From UBA1858 sp963926275 (GTDB taxonomy: Bacteria > Pseudomonadota > Gammaproteobacteria > UBA4575): a stretch of DNA of 9,459 nucleotides. The notes under the pieces were generated by a model that did no database searches, was not told the origin of the DNA, and saw nothing but the letters and a program-made list of their open reading frames with translations. Below, in pieces: positions 1 through 6,305 of this stretch (the first letter of the stretch is position 1; each line of letters starts with the position of its first letter). Made by a program: the position numbers and the translations under genes. The DNA lies in assembly GCA_963926275.1 (NCBI GenBank), contig CAWUWP010000006.1, positions 1 through 9,459 of the forward strand, read 5' to 3'.

Positions 1-280
1 TGGCTGGCTTTAGCGCTTCTCCGGCACGGTCAATATCACGATCAAGTGCTCGCGCTAACCCACACACCGTACTGTCTGTCACGGCGGCTGCCACTGCTTT
101 TACTGATTCAAAATCACCTGGGCTTGCAATGGGGAATCCTGCCTCGATGATATCCACCTTCATTCGCTCTAATGACTTAGCAATATGTAGCTTTTCATCC
201 ATGGTCATGGATGCGCCAGGGCTTTGCTCACCATCTCGCAAGGTGGTATCAAATATAATTAATTTTTCTTTGCTGTCCAT
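1..280 (-). CDS. leuA: 2-isopropylmalate synthase, N-terminal part (runs off window)
   Basis: LeuA condenses acetyl-CoA with 2-oxoisovalerate to 2-isopropylmalate, the first committed step of leucine synthesis in the cytoplasm. The 93 visible codons begin MDSKEKLIIFDTTLRDGEQS, and the DTTLRDGEQSPG segment (about residues 11-22) is the signature of the HMGL-like TIM barrel; the Arg and Asp there contact substrate and the divalent metal. A second typical segment, IIEAGFPIASPGDFE, follows at about residues 44-58. The start is well placed: GGAG lies 8 nt upstream of ATG. The C-terminal part of the barrel and the leucine-binding regulatory domain lie outside the window. It is the last visible gene of the ilvH-ilvC-psd-pssA-leuA series, but a 264-bp gap containing its own promoter candidate and a Leu-rich leader ORF separates it from pssA, so it is probably also controlled separately. 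Confidence 0.96.
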   Translation of the reverse strand, partial: MDSKEKLIIFDTTLRDGEQSPGASMTMDEKLHIAKSLERMKVDIIEAGFPIASPGDFESVKAVAAAVTDSTVCGLARALDRDIDRAGEALKPA

Positions 281-353
281 TTCTACTACTCCGACATGAA
301 ATTCACCGCCATATCAGACGGATTCTGCGTATCAACGCAATTATAAGGTAAAT

Positions 354-415
354 AAAAAAAATATGATGTTGGAATACGTTTACCCTCGCCAGGGATCTAT
401 AGCCGCTAGCGCGGC
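354..415 (-). promoter_or_regulatory. putative leuA leader RNA structures
   Basis: On the minus strand, the Leu codons of the leader ORF run directly into a GCCGC-GCTA-GCGGC hairpin (402-415) that contains the leader stop codon. A second small hairpin, CCCT-GGCG-AGGG, lies at 383-394. The leader segment CCTGCC could instead pair with GGCGAGG of the second hairpin (one bulged base), so the two arrangements could compete as in an attenuator. A run of eight T lies at 354-361, but about 20 nt beyond the second hairpin, so no canonical intrinsic terminator is formed. The mechanism is therefore inferred, not shown. Confidence 0.4.
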
Positions 416-504
416 AGGAGGAGTAATGCAAAAACAGATACGCATGCCGACAATTTGCTGTCTGCATGAGGTTGAATCTGAATATTATTTGAGCGCTTTT
501 GCAT
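406..504 (-). CDS. leuL: putative leucine leader peptide upstream of leuA
   Basis: This 32-codon ORF opens at ATG 504 and ends at TAG 406, 125 nt before leuA. Its last residues are F-A-L-L-L-L-P-R, with four consecutive leucine codons TTA-CTC-CTC-CTG at 415-426, followed at once by a GC hairpin that contains the stop. Leader peptides rich in the end-product amino acid, next to alternative RNA structures, are the hallmark of attenuation of leu operons in gammaproteobacteria; E. coli LeuL also has four adjacent leucines. The weak points are the start and the terminator: no Shine-Dalgarno precedes ATG 504, and the predicted promoter would put the transcript start at about that codon, so translation would be leaderless or begin further in (for example at an in-frame TTG 14 codons before the stop codon or later). 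Naming is by position and composition, not by homology. Confidence 0.55.
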   Translation of the reverse strand: MQKRSNNIQIQPHADSKLSACVSVFALLLLPR

Positions 505-511
505 GACGACT

Positions 512-541
512 ACTATATCTGAGTCAATTCTTGTTTGGCAA
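512..541 (-). promoter_or_regulatory. candidate sigma70 promoter for the leu leader and leuA
   Basis: On the minus strand TTGCCA (536-541) and TATAGT (512-517) are each 5 of 6 to the -35 and -10 consensus with an 18-nt spacer. Transcription would start near 504-506, just upstream of the Leu-rich leader ORF. It overlaps the end of nothing and lies just after the pssA stop. Confidence 0.45.
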
Positions 542-544
542 CGC

Positions 545-1321
545 TTATTTAGTAGTCTCATCCTGATTACTGGTCAAACGAGAGCGTTTTCGAACTGAAC
601 GTACAATATATATCACAGGCCCCGATAAGGCATATATCAAAAAGACCACAAACATCAATTTAGGTGGATCAATTGAGGCTAGTATAAAGATGCCAACAAT
701 CGCTAATAGCGCTATAAATGGTACTTTATTGCGTACATCAAGTTCTTTGAAACTATAGTAGCTAAAGTTACTCACCATCAAACCGCCCGTTAGCAAGGTC
801 AGTCCAAAGGCAACGAACCATAGATCTGCCCCTGTATATTTCAAATCATGGCATGCCCAGACAAATCCCAACATTACTCCCGCTGCCGCTGGACTAGGTA
901 ACCCCTGAAAATATCGCTTGTCTTGATCGGCAGAACGCGAATTAAAACGTGCCAAACGTAGCGCTCCTGAAGCGGTAAAGAAGAATGCAGCCAACCATCC
1001 CAATTTTTGTAATAGCCAACCATCGTAAATAACATGTTGGAGGGACCATTCAAACATAACTAATGCTGGAGCTAAGCCAAACGACACCATATCGGAAAGA
1101 CTGTCATATTCCTTACCAAAACTACTCTCAGTGTTTGTAAGCCTTGCCACACGACCGTCGAGCCCATCGAGCACCATGGCTATAAATATCGCGATAGCGG
1201 CTTGTTCAAACCTATCTAGATTAGCAGACACAATGGCGTAAAAACCCGCAAACAGTGAGCCTGTAGTCAACAGGTTTGGTAATAAATAGATGCCTTTTCT
1301 TGATTTAGTTGGTTCAGTCAT
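545..1321 (-). CDS. pssA: CDP-diacylglycerol-serine O-phosphatidyltransferase
   Basis: An inner-membrane enzyme that joins CDP-diacylglycerol and L-serine to phosphatidylserine, the precursor of phosphatidylethanolamine. The 258-residue protein carries the complete CDP-alcohol phosphotransferase signature D-G-x2-A-R-x8-G-x3-D-x3-D: the stretch LDGLDGRVAR at residues 51-60 is followed by G69, D73 and D77. Several hydrophobic segments follow (about 102-118, 140-156, 164-184, 200-216, 220-240), and the C-terminus is basic. The length fits the small integral-membrane class (Bacillus type), not the phospholipase-D-like PssA of E. coli. It starts 9 nt after the psd stop and has no evident Shine-Dalgarno, so translation is probably coupled to psd. 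Confidence 0.93.
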   Translation of the reverse strand: MTEPTKSRKGIYLLPNLLTTGSLFAGFYAIVSANLDRFEQAAIAIFIAMVLDGLDGRVARLTNTESSFGKEYDSLSDMVSFGLAPALVMFEWSLQHVIYDGWLLQKLGWLAAFFFTASGALRLARFNSRSADQDKRYFQGLPSPAAAGVMLGFVWACHDLKYTGADLWFVAFGLTLLTGGLMVSNFSYYSFKELDVRNKVPFIALLAIVGIFILASIDPPKLMFVVFLIYALSGPVIYIVRSVRKRSRLTSNQDETTK

Positions 1322-1330
1322 TGCGCTAGT

Positions 1331-1930
1331 TTAATGAATAAATTGAGTCAGTATATTTTTACCAGCTGTGATTTTATCGCCAACCTCGGCAATTTGCTGG
1401 ACATTTTCTGGTAGATATACGTTAACTGTACACCCCGCCGCGACAAATCCACAACGATGCCCCTGACCAACGCGCTCGCCTGGATGCAAAGCCGTGCTTG
1501 CGTGCTGCCATTTGGAATTCAGCTCAACATGCACGACAACATAATCTTGTTCATCAGTACGCACCCAAATCACCAGTGCTCTTTTTATTCCATCAGGCCC
1601 TCTCACCCACAGCTGTTCTATTTTACCTTCAGCGGGCCAATGCAAATTAAACTCACCCAAGCTTGATTGTTGAATAGTGTAGCAACAGGCTTGCTGATCA
1701 ATGAATGGATTTTTCATTTGAGAAATTGATGTAATCACACCATCGACAGGACTAATTGAGGCGAGCGGAATAGGTGGAATTTCACGATGAAAATCGCGTA
1801 CGAAAAAACAAAAGATAAACCAAGGAGTCCACAAAAGAATCGCGTATGGCCCAATCATAAACTGCACGCCGATTAACATCAGCGTGCCGAATATAACTAT
1901 TTTTTGAAACTCTTTAGCGATGGGTAGCAT
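1331..1930 (-). CDS. psd: phosphatidylserine decarboxylase-like protein with altered processing site
   Basis: Position between ilvC and pssA and overall layout identify a member of the short phosphatidylserine decarboxylase family (199 residues; usual length about 210-220): N-terminal membrane segments (about 12-43), an RDFHREIPP motif at 45-53 resembling the usual RDPxRxxP, SPVDG at 60-64, and a C-terminal region ending in VNVYLPENV. Psd enzymes cut themselves before a serine in a Gly-Ser motif to make a pyruvoyl group. Here the aligned site reads A-A-G-C-T-V (164-169), with Cys167 instead of Ser (codon TGT). The usual NVHxNRxPxxG stretch is EFNLHWPAEG (93-102), so the first His is Phe94, and the PGxFxNA/NER region is shortened. 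Psd activity is therefore doubtful; it may be inactive, or mature by cysteine-dependent cleavage. No good Shine-Dalgarno precedes ATG 1930. Confidence 0.8.
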   Translation of the reverse strand: MLPIAKEFQKIVIFGTLMLIGVQFMIGPYAILLWTPWFIFCFFVRDFHREIPPIPLASISPVDGVITSISQMKNPFIDQQACCYTIQQSSLGEFNLHWPAEGKIEQLWVRGPDGIKRALVIWVRTDEQDYVVVHVELNSKWQHASTALHPGERVGQGHRCGFVAAGCTVNVYLPENVQQIAEVGDKITAGKNILTQFIH

Positions 1931-1980
1931 ATCGCTAAATGTGGTTGCCCACTGGGTGTAATTTTATGAAGAAATACTAA

Positions 1981-2997
1981 TTAGTTTTTAGACTTATCCA
2001 CTAACTGATTTTCTTTAATCCAAGGCATCATGCTACGAAGCTTGTCACCGACTTCTTCGATTGGATGCTCGCGACCTTGTCGACGCATGGCTTTAAGCGT
2101 TGCTGCACCGGCTTGATTTTCTAATATAAACTCACGCGCAAATTTACCTGACTGAATTTCATCTAAGATCTTGCGCATTTCTGCTTTAGTCTCATCAGTG
2201 ACTATACGAGGTCCACGTGTTAAATCTCCATACTCTGCAGTATTAGAAATTGAGTAACGCATGTTAGCAATTCCGCCCTGATACATGAGATCAACAATCA
2301 ACTTAAGCTCATGCAAACATTCAAAGTAAGCCATTTCTGGGGCATAACCTGCTTCCGTTAATGTTTCAAAACCTGCTTGCACTAGTGCAGTTGCACCACC
2401 ACATAACACGGCTTGCTCACCGAATAAATCAGTTTCAGTTTCTTCGCGGAAAGTCGTCTCAATAATTCCTGCACGACCACCACCATTGGCAGAAGCATAT
2501 GACATTGCCATTTTCTGCGCTGAACCCGATGCATCCTGGAACACAGCGATTAATGTTGGAACACCGCCGCCTTCTTTATAAGTAGAACGCACTAAATGAC
2601 CTGGACCTTTCGGCGCAATCATAATGACATCTAAATCTTCTCTAGGCTCAATTTGCTCGAAATGGACATTAAAGCCATGTGCGAATGCAATGGTTGCACC
2701 CTTTTTAATATTTGGAACAATTTGATCTTTGTACAATGCTGCTTGATTCTCATCTGGGGCCAAAATCATAATCACATCAGAATTTGCTACCGCATCTTCG
2801 ATAGACATAACTTCTAGTCCAGCCGATTTTGCTTTTACTTCTGATTTCGAATTTGGACGTAACCCTACAACGACAGATACACCAGATTCTTTTAAGTTAT
2901 TCGCGTGCGCGTGTCCTTGTGATCCATAACCAAGAATGGCTACTTTTTTACCTTGTATAAGGGAAAGGTCGGCGTCTTTATCATAATAAACGTTCAT
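1981..2997 (-). CDS. ilvC: ketol-acid reductoisomerase (NADP+), class I
   Basis: Converts 2-acetolactate to 2,3-dihydroxyisovalerate (and the isoleucine counterpart) by Mg-dependent alkyl migration and NADPH reduction, in the cytoplasm. At 338 residues it is a typical short class I enzyme. The Rossmann motif GYGSQGHA lies at 23-30; the loop GLRPNSKS (45-52) has the Arg and Ser residues that select NADPH; His107 in the AHGFN motif is catalytic. The metal ligands are all present: D190 and E194 (TDLFGEQ), E226 and E230 (ECLHE). AGGAG lies upstream of ATG 2997 at good spacing. The gene follows ilvH after 40 nt and precedes the psd homologue by 50 nt, so the three are probably co-transcribed. Nothing unusual in the sequence. 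Confidence 0.98.
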   Translation of the reverse strand: MNVYYDKDADLSLIQGKKVAILGYGSQGHAHANNLKESGVSVVVGLRPNSKSEVKAKSAGLEVMSIEDAVANSDVIMILAPDENQAALYKDQIVPNIKKGATIAFAHGFNVHFEQIEPREDLDVIMIAPKGPGHLVRSTYKEGGGVPTLIAVFQDASGSAQKMAMSYASANGGGRAGIIETTFREETETDLFGEQAVLCGGATALVQAGFETLTEAGYAPEMAYFECLHELKLIVDLMYQGGIANMRYSISNTAEYGDLTRGPRIVTDETKAEMRKILDEIQSGKFAREFILENQAGAATLKAMRRQGREHPIEEVGDKLRSMMPWIKENQLVDKSKN

Positions 2998-3037
2998 GCT
3001 TAGCTCCTACAGACTATTCTTATAGAGAATATTGTTA

Positions 3038-3529
3038 TTAAATTTTTAATAGAGAATTACCGCTGCCAATGCCGACGGCGCCGGAGCGCACAACTTCAAT
3101 GACATTATAGGGTTTCAGCCTTTCAATCGCTTCGTTGAGCTTCAAACCTATATTGGTTATTTCCAAGGTAATAATGTTTTCGTGTTGTTCTAACTTGCGT
3201 GCAGCAAGCTCATGTATCGCAACTTTCAGCTGATCTAATTGCGCATCTTTAGGCTCAATTTTCACCAACATGATTTCACGTTCGAAAGGTTCATTTTCCG
3301 TTAGATCCATCAAGTTAATCACATCAACAAGTTTGTTCAACTGCTTAATGATTTGTTGAACGACAGCATCTTCGCCATGTGCGACCACCGTGATACGAGA
3401 AATGGTTGCATCATCTGTTGGCGCTACCGTCAGCGACTCAATGTTATAGGCACGCGCAGAAAACAGACCTGACACTCGTGACAGAGCTCCTGCTTCATTT
3501 TCTAATAAGATTGATATTATATGGCGCAT
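3038..3529 (-). CDS. ilvH: acetolactate synthase small (regulatory) subunit
   Basis: The small subunit activates the acetolactate synthase catalytic subunit and makes it sensitive to valine. The 163-residue protein is the normal length. An N-terminal ACT domain (about 3-76) opens MRHIISILLENEAGALSRVS, the family signature, followed by GLFSARAYNIESLTV (21-35), the region where valine binds in IlvH. The C-terminal ACT-like domain (about 86-158) contains the REIMLVKI start typical of the family. The upstream Shine-Dalgarno is weak. Normally the catalytic gene ilvB/ilvI lies directly upstream; here there is a 168-bp non-coding gap and then tusA, so the large subunit must be encoded elsewhere. Symbol ilvH or ilvN would both be acceptable. 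Confidence 0.95.
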   Translation of the reverse strand: MRHIISILLENEAGALSRVSGLFSARAYNIESLTVAPTDDATISRITVVAHGEDAVVQQIIKQLNKLVDVINLMDLTENEPFEREIMLVKIEPKDAQLDQLKVAIHELAARKLEQHENIITLEITNIGLKLNEAIERLKPYNVIEVVRSGAVGIGSGNSLLKI

Positions 3530-3577
3530 CTATTTTCATCACATACGGAGCTTACCCGCTGTGGTATTAAACCGAGC

Positions 3578-3615
3578 AAGGCGTGCAATAATACACGCTC
3601 TTGACGCCTTAACAA
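3578..3615 (-). promoter_or_regulatory. candidate ilvH promoter overlapped by an inverted repeat
   Basis: On the minus strand TTGTTA (3610-3615) and TATTAT (3588-3593), spaced by 16 nt, form a moderate sigma70 promoter about 50 nt upstream of ilvH. A perfect 7-bp inverted repeat, AAGGCGT at 3578-3584 and ACGCCTT at 3604-3610, embraces the -10 box, and an alternative inner hairpin GCGTG-N8-CACGC (3581-3598) shares bases with it. This could be an operator or a 5' RNA structure. No BCAA-rich leader peptide was found here. The rest of the 3530-3697 gap holds nothing recognised. Confidence 0.35.
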
Positions 3616-3686
3616 CCGGTTAGGTCCCTAAAGAGAAGATCCGTGACAATTGGCACAGAACGCTCGACTGATACTTCAATAAATTG

Positions 3687-3705
3687 AGAAGTAGTGATTA
3701 CTTCT
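3687..3705 (-). terminator. hairpin at the tusA stop codon
   Basis: A perfect 7-bp stem AGAAGTA / TACTTCT with a 5-nt loop spans the tusA TAA codon. It sits where a terminator would be on the minus strand, but it is AT-rich and is followed by CAATTTATT, not a clean T run, so it may only stabilise the 3' end or terminate weakly. Confidence 0.3.
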
Positions 3706-3928
3706 TCTTAACTAAAAACTGGAATTTTCCACCTTCTTCGTTAGATTCTAGTAATTCATTTCCCGTCTGCTTAGCAAACGCTTCAAAATCTTTCACTGAA
3801 CCTGGATCAGTTGCAACGATACGTAGCACCTGACCACTTTCTAAGCTTGATAGTGATTTCTTTGCACGTAAAATAGGTAAAGGACAATTTAACCCACTCG
3901 CATCTAATTCTTGATCAAAATCTGCCAT
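3698..3928 (-). CDS. tusA: TusA-family sulfur carrier protein
   Basis: A small cytoplasmic protein that carries persulfide sulfur on a conserved cysteine. In sulfur oxidisers TusA passes sulfane sulfur between rhodanese-like donors and the Dsr or sHdr oxidation enzymes; in other bacteria it feeds tRNA 2-thiouridine synthesis. The 76-residue protein has the N-terminal motif LDASGLNCPLPIL, with Cys15 in the CPxP signature, followed by the helix RAKKSL and a TDPGSVKDFEAFAK segment (about 41-54) typical of the family. A strong GGAGG lies 8 nt upstream of ATG. It stands alone on the minus strand, divergent from bepA, and no dsr, rhodanese or tusBCD gene is in view, so the exact partner cannot be told. 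Confidence 0.93.
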   Translation of the reverse strand: MADFDQELDASGLNCPLPILRAKKSLSSLESGQVLRIVATDPGSVKDFEAFAKQTGNELLESNEEGGKFQFLVKKK

Positions 3929-4298
3929 TAACAGAACCTCCGTTATAATTTTAAGCTGTAAAATTAAAGTAATAGAATGTTATTACGATATATAAGTCGT
4001 TCAGCCAGTATAGCGGATGAACGTTCCAATAAAACAACTACAGAATGTGTAGTTATGTCTATATTAGAAGACGGTGATATTATGGTTAAGCACTTATACA
4101 TAGTCAAGCTGGCGATAGCACTAGAATGAACTAGATCACACCTTACTTTGCCCTGTCATAGACCAATTCACTGTTGAGAGTGTGAATTTACTCCCCAGCC
4201 CATTGTCATAGAATAAACCCAATACCCTATGTGCCATAATTACCAATAGAACCTGGTCTACTATTATTAGCCCTGACAATTTCGCAAAGAGAGTCACT
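3929..4298. promoter_or_regulatory. divergent tusA-bepA intergenic region rich in inverted repeats
   Basis: This 370-bp gap holds no convincing gene. It contains five perfect inverted repeats: GTAATA-N6-TATTAC (3969-3986), CGTTCA-N14-TGAACG (3998-4023), AACTACA-N5-TGTAGTT (4036-4054), CTAG-N6-CTAG (about 4121-4134) and AATTCAC-N10-GTGAATT (4165-4188). The second flanks TATACT (minus strand, 4007-4012), a possible tusA -10 box. Three of the five have GAATG at the centre. A direct repeat TGTCATAGA occurs at 4154-4162 and 4204-4212. These could be binding sites for dimeric regulators or small hairpins. Promoters for both genes must be here, but I cannot place a convincing one for bepA. Confidence 0.4.
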
Positions 4299-5753
4299 TT
4301 GAACCTAGTCTACAGCCGTGTGCGGTATATTTTATTAGCCGCAACATTAACCATTATGAGTAGCTTCACTGTTGTACATAGTGAAAACGACTACGGTATC
4401 GTGTTGCCTGATATTGGTGATCCTGCCAGTGCATTATTGAGCGTCAACCAAGAAATTGAATTAGGTAAAATTTTAGTCGCACAGGTTAATCAGCGCCTGC
4501 CTGTCTCAGAAGACCCTGAATTAAGAAACTACCTTCAATCATTAGGAACTCGCCTCATTTCTGGCGGCCTTAATTCCGATTTCCCATTTTATTTTCGTTT
4601 GATCTTTGATCCACGCATTAATGCCTTTGCTATGCCGGGTGGAATCGTCGCCATCAACAGCGGGTTATTGGTACTTAGCCAGTCTGAGTCTGAGCTCGCC
4701 AGCGTCGTCGCTCACGAAATTTCACACGTCTCACAACGCCATATCGCACGTCGATTTGCGCGCCAGCAAAAATTAAGCGTCATCAACACTATCGCCTTAC
4801 TGGGGACGGTTTTAGCAACTATTTATGGCGGTGAAGAGGGACAAGCAGCGGGCACTGCCACCCTAGGTGCATTTCGAGATGCTTCATTGTCTTATAGCCG
4901 TGCTTTTGAACAAGAAGCTGACCGCATCGGTATGAGCCTTTTAATCAATGCCAACCTTGACCCCTTCGGAATGCCTAGATTTTTCGAACGATTAAATGCC
5001 TATTCCCAAATCAATCAAAGCCAAGTGCCAGAATTTTTACGCAGCCACCCTTTAACTACCTCAAGGATCAGTGATTCTAAAGTCCGCGCCGAGCAATTCA
5101 AAGGGAATCGCTATGTTGAAAATACCATTCATTTTGAATACGCCAAGGCGCGTACCATTGCTATCTCTTCCGATCCAAATTACCTCATCAGTCATTACCA
5201 GAAGCTAATTGAGGAAGAGCCCAGTAACTTACGTTATTACGTCTATTCTATTGCGTTAACCCGTCTTGGCCGGGGCAAACAAGCATTACGCGTACTAGAT
5301 AAAATATCAGCTAATGATAATGAACGATTTGCATTAGACATTGCACGCGCACAAGCCTTCATTATTGATCGCCAAATAGACAAAGCACTTGAAACATTGC
5401 AAGAATTGGATGATTTATACCCACAAAATGAATCAGTGATTTATTATTTTGCGACTGCATTATTAGAAAGTAAAAACCCTAAAAAAGCACTTGATAAACT
5501 TGATACACTAGGCGACAACATTACCGGAAATCCCGCAATAGAGCGTCTAATAGCACGTGCTGCAGATGATGCCGGTCAACCCTGGCGCAGCCATGAGGCA
5601 CTATCGAATTATGACCTCATGCACGCAAGATTTGGATCTGCTATGGAACATTTACTCATAGCAGCACGTCAAACAGGTATCGATCCACATAGCAAAGCAC
5701 GAATTGAAGCTAAAAAAGATCGATTAAGAGAATTTCAGAACAAACATAAATAA
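4299..5753 (+). CDS. bepA: periplasmic M48 metalloprotease / chaperone with TPR domain, BepA-like
   Basis: BepA (YfgC) is a periplasmic zinc protease and chaperone that helps or degrades LptD and other outer-membrane proteins at the BAM machinery. This 484-residue protein matches the family length (E. coli 487). It has a signal peptide (about 1-28, cut near VVHS-E), a peptidase M48 domain with HEISH at 139-143 (zinc ligands His139 and His143, catalytic Glu140), an E-x-E-A-D motif at 204-208 giving the third ligand, and SHPLTTSR at 249-256, whose His250 corresponds to the regulatory 'histidine switch' known in BepA. The C-terminal half (about 290-470) has helical TPR-like repeats. I keep the TTG start (4299) because it leaves the basic n-region of the signal peptide intact; an in-frame ATG at 4356 would remove it. 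AAGAGAG lies upstream. Divergent from tusA. Confidence 0.92.
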   Translation: MNLVYSRVRYILLAATLTIMSSFTVVHSENDYGIVLPDIGDPASALLSVNQEIELGKILVAQVNQRLPVSEDPELRNYLQSLGTRLISGGLNSDFPFYFRLIFDPRINAFAMPGGIVAINSGLLVLSQSESELASVVAHEISHVSQRHIARRFARQQKLSVINTIALLGTVLATIYGGEEGQAAGTATLGAFRDASLSYSRAFEQEADRIGMSLLINANLDPFGMPRFFERLNAYSQINQSQVPEFLRSHPLTTSRISDSKVRAEQFKGNRYVENTIHFEYAKARTIAISSDPNYLISHYQKLIEEEPSNLRYYVYSIALTRLGRGKQALRVLDKISANDNERFALDIARAQAFIIDRQIDKALETLQELDDLYPQNESVIYYFATALLESKNPKKALDKLDTLGDNITGNPAIERLIARAADDAGQPWRSHEALSNYDLMHARFGSAMEHLLIAARQTGIDPHSKARIEAKKDRLREFQNKHK

Positions 5754-5760
5754 GCTCTGC

Positions 5761-5788
5761 TTAACAAAGCATAGGTAAAGCATATAAA
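5761..5788 (+). promoter_or_regulatory. candidate promoter for soxYZ
   Basis: TTAACA (5761-5766) and TATAAA (5783-5788), each 5 of 6 to consensus with a 16-nt spacer, would start transcription near 5795, about 43 nt before soxY. A small hairpin TGCTT-AACA-AAGCA (5758-5771), just after the bepA stop, overlaps the -35 box. The 84-nt gap thus gives soxYZ its own promoter independent of bepA. Confidence 0.45.
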
Positions 5789-5837
5789 ATACGCTCCAAT
5801 TTGCAGGCAATAGATCACATATAACTGATGGGAAATC

Positions 5838-6290
5838 ATGAAAATAACTAGACGACATGCATTAAAGGTAGGCTCAATAGGCGCCATTATTGGCACTATT
5901 ACGGGCTTCACCAAGACAGTATTTGCTGAATGGCCAGCAGCGGCATTTGATACCACCACTTATGATGATTCTTTTGCTGCTGTGACAAATGGCGTAGGAC
6001 CTAAAGAAGGTGACATCACCATCAAGGCGCCTGAAATAGCCAGTAACGGTGCTACCGTACCTGTCACCGTATCAACCACCATGGCAGGCGTTAAATCGAT
6101 TAGTGTGTTAGTCGAAAATAACCCGCGCCCTTATATTGCGACATTCTTCATCAATGAAAACATTGAAGCCACAATCACGACACGCATGAAAATGCGTGAG
6201 ACATCTAATATTGTTGCTATCGTAGAAACTGCTAGCGGTAAATTTATTGCAAAACAATCTGTCAAAGTCACCGCTGGCGGCTGCGCATAA
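5838..6290 (+). CDS. soxY: thiosulfate-oxidation carrier protein SoxY (Tat-exported)
   Basis: SoxY, with SoxZ, is the periplasmic carrier that holds sulfur intermediates on a cysteine at the end of a flexible C-terminal arm during thiosulfate oxidation. The 150-residue protein has a twin-arginine signal TRRHALK (4-10) followed by a hydrophobic stretch, with cleavage likely near residue 30 (FA-EWP). The mature part shows family features: NPRPYIATFFI and ITTRMKMRETSNIVAIVET, ending KVTAGGCA. The carrier cysteine is Cys149. The usual SoxY tail is GGCGG; here only alanine follows the cysteine. Export with SoxZ as a folded pair is expected, as SoxZ has no signal. soxZ follows after 15 nt. No soxXA, soxB or soxCD is in the window, so this may belong to a truncated Sox pathway, or the other genes are elsewhere. 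The Shine-Dalgarno is weak (GGGA). Confidence 0.94.
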   Translation: MKITRRHALKVGSIGAIIGTITGFTKTVFAEWPAAAFDTTTYDDSFAAVTNGVGPKEGDITIKAPEIASNGATVPVTVSTTMAGVKSISVLVENNPRPYIATFFINENIEATITTRMKMRETSNIVAIVETASGKFIAKQSVKVTAGGCA

Positions 6291-6305
6291 TCAAGAGGAA
6301 TACTC

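Noticed and set aside
354..361. Run of eight A/T as an intrinsic terminator before leuA
   Set aside because: No GC-rich hairpin directly adjoins it; the nearest small hairpin is about 20 nt away.
426..506. A 26-codon plus-strand ORF preceded by a perfect AGGAGGAG ribosome-site-like sequence
   Set aside because: The Shine-Dalgarno-like bases are simply the complement of the CTC-CTC-CTG leucine codons of the minus-strand leader ORF; the product is unremarkable and no plus-strand promoter was seen.
1457..1666. Plus-strand open frame of 69 codons inside psd
   Set aside because: Lies wholly opposite the psd homologue, has no recognisable protein features and no ribosome site.
3530..3697. Possible remnant of an ilvB 3' end or a valine/isoleucine leader peptide before ilvH
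   Set aside because: None of the minus-strand frames shows an acetolactate synthase C-terminus or a run of branched-chain codons.
5735..5959. Minus-strand open frame of 74 codons over the bepA-soxY junction
   Set aside because: Overlaps the soxY signal region and promoter on the other strand, and the product resembles no known family.
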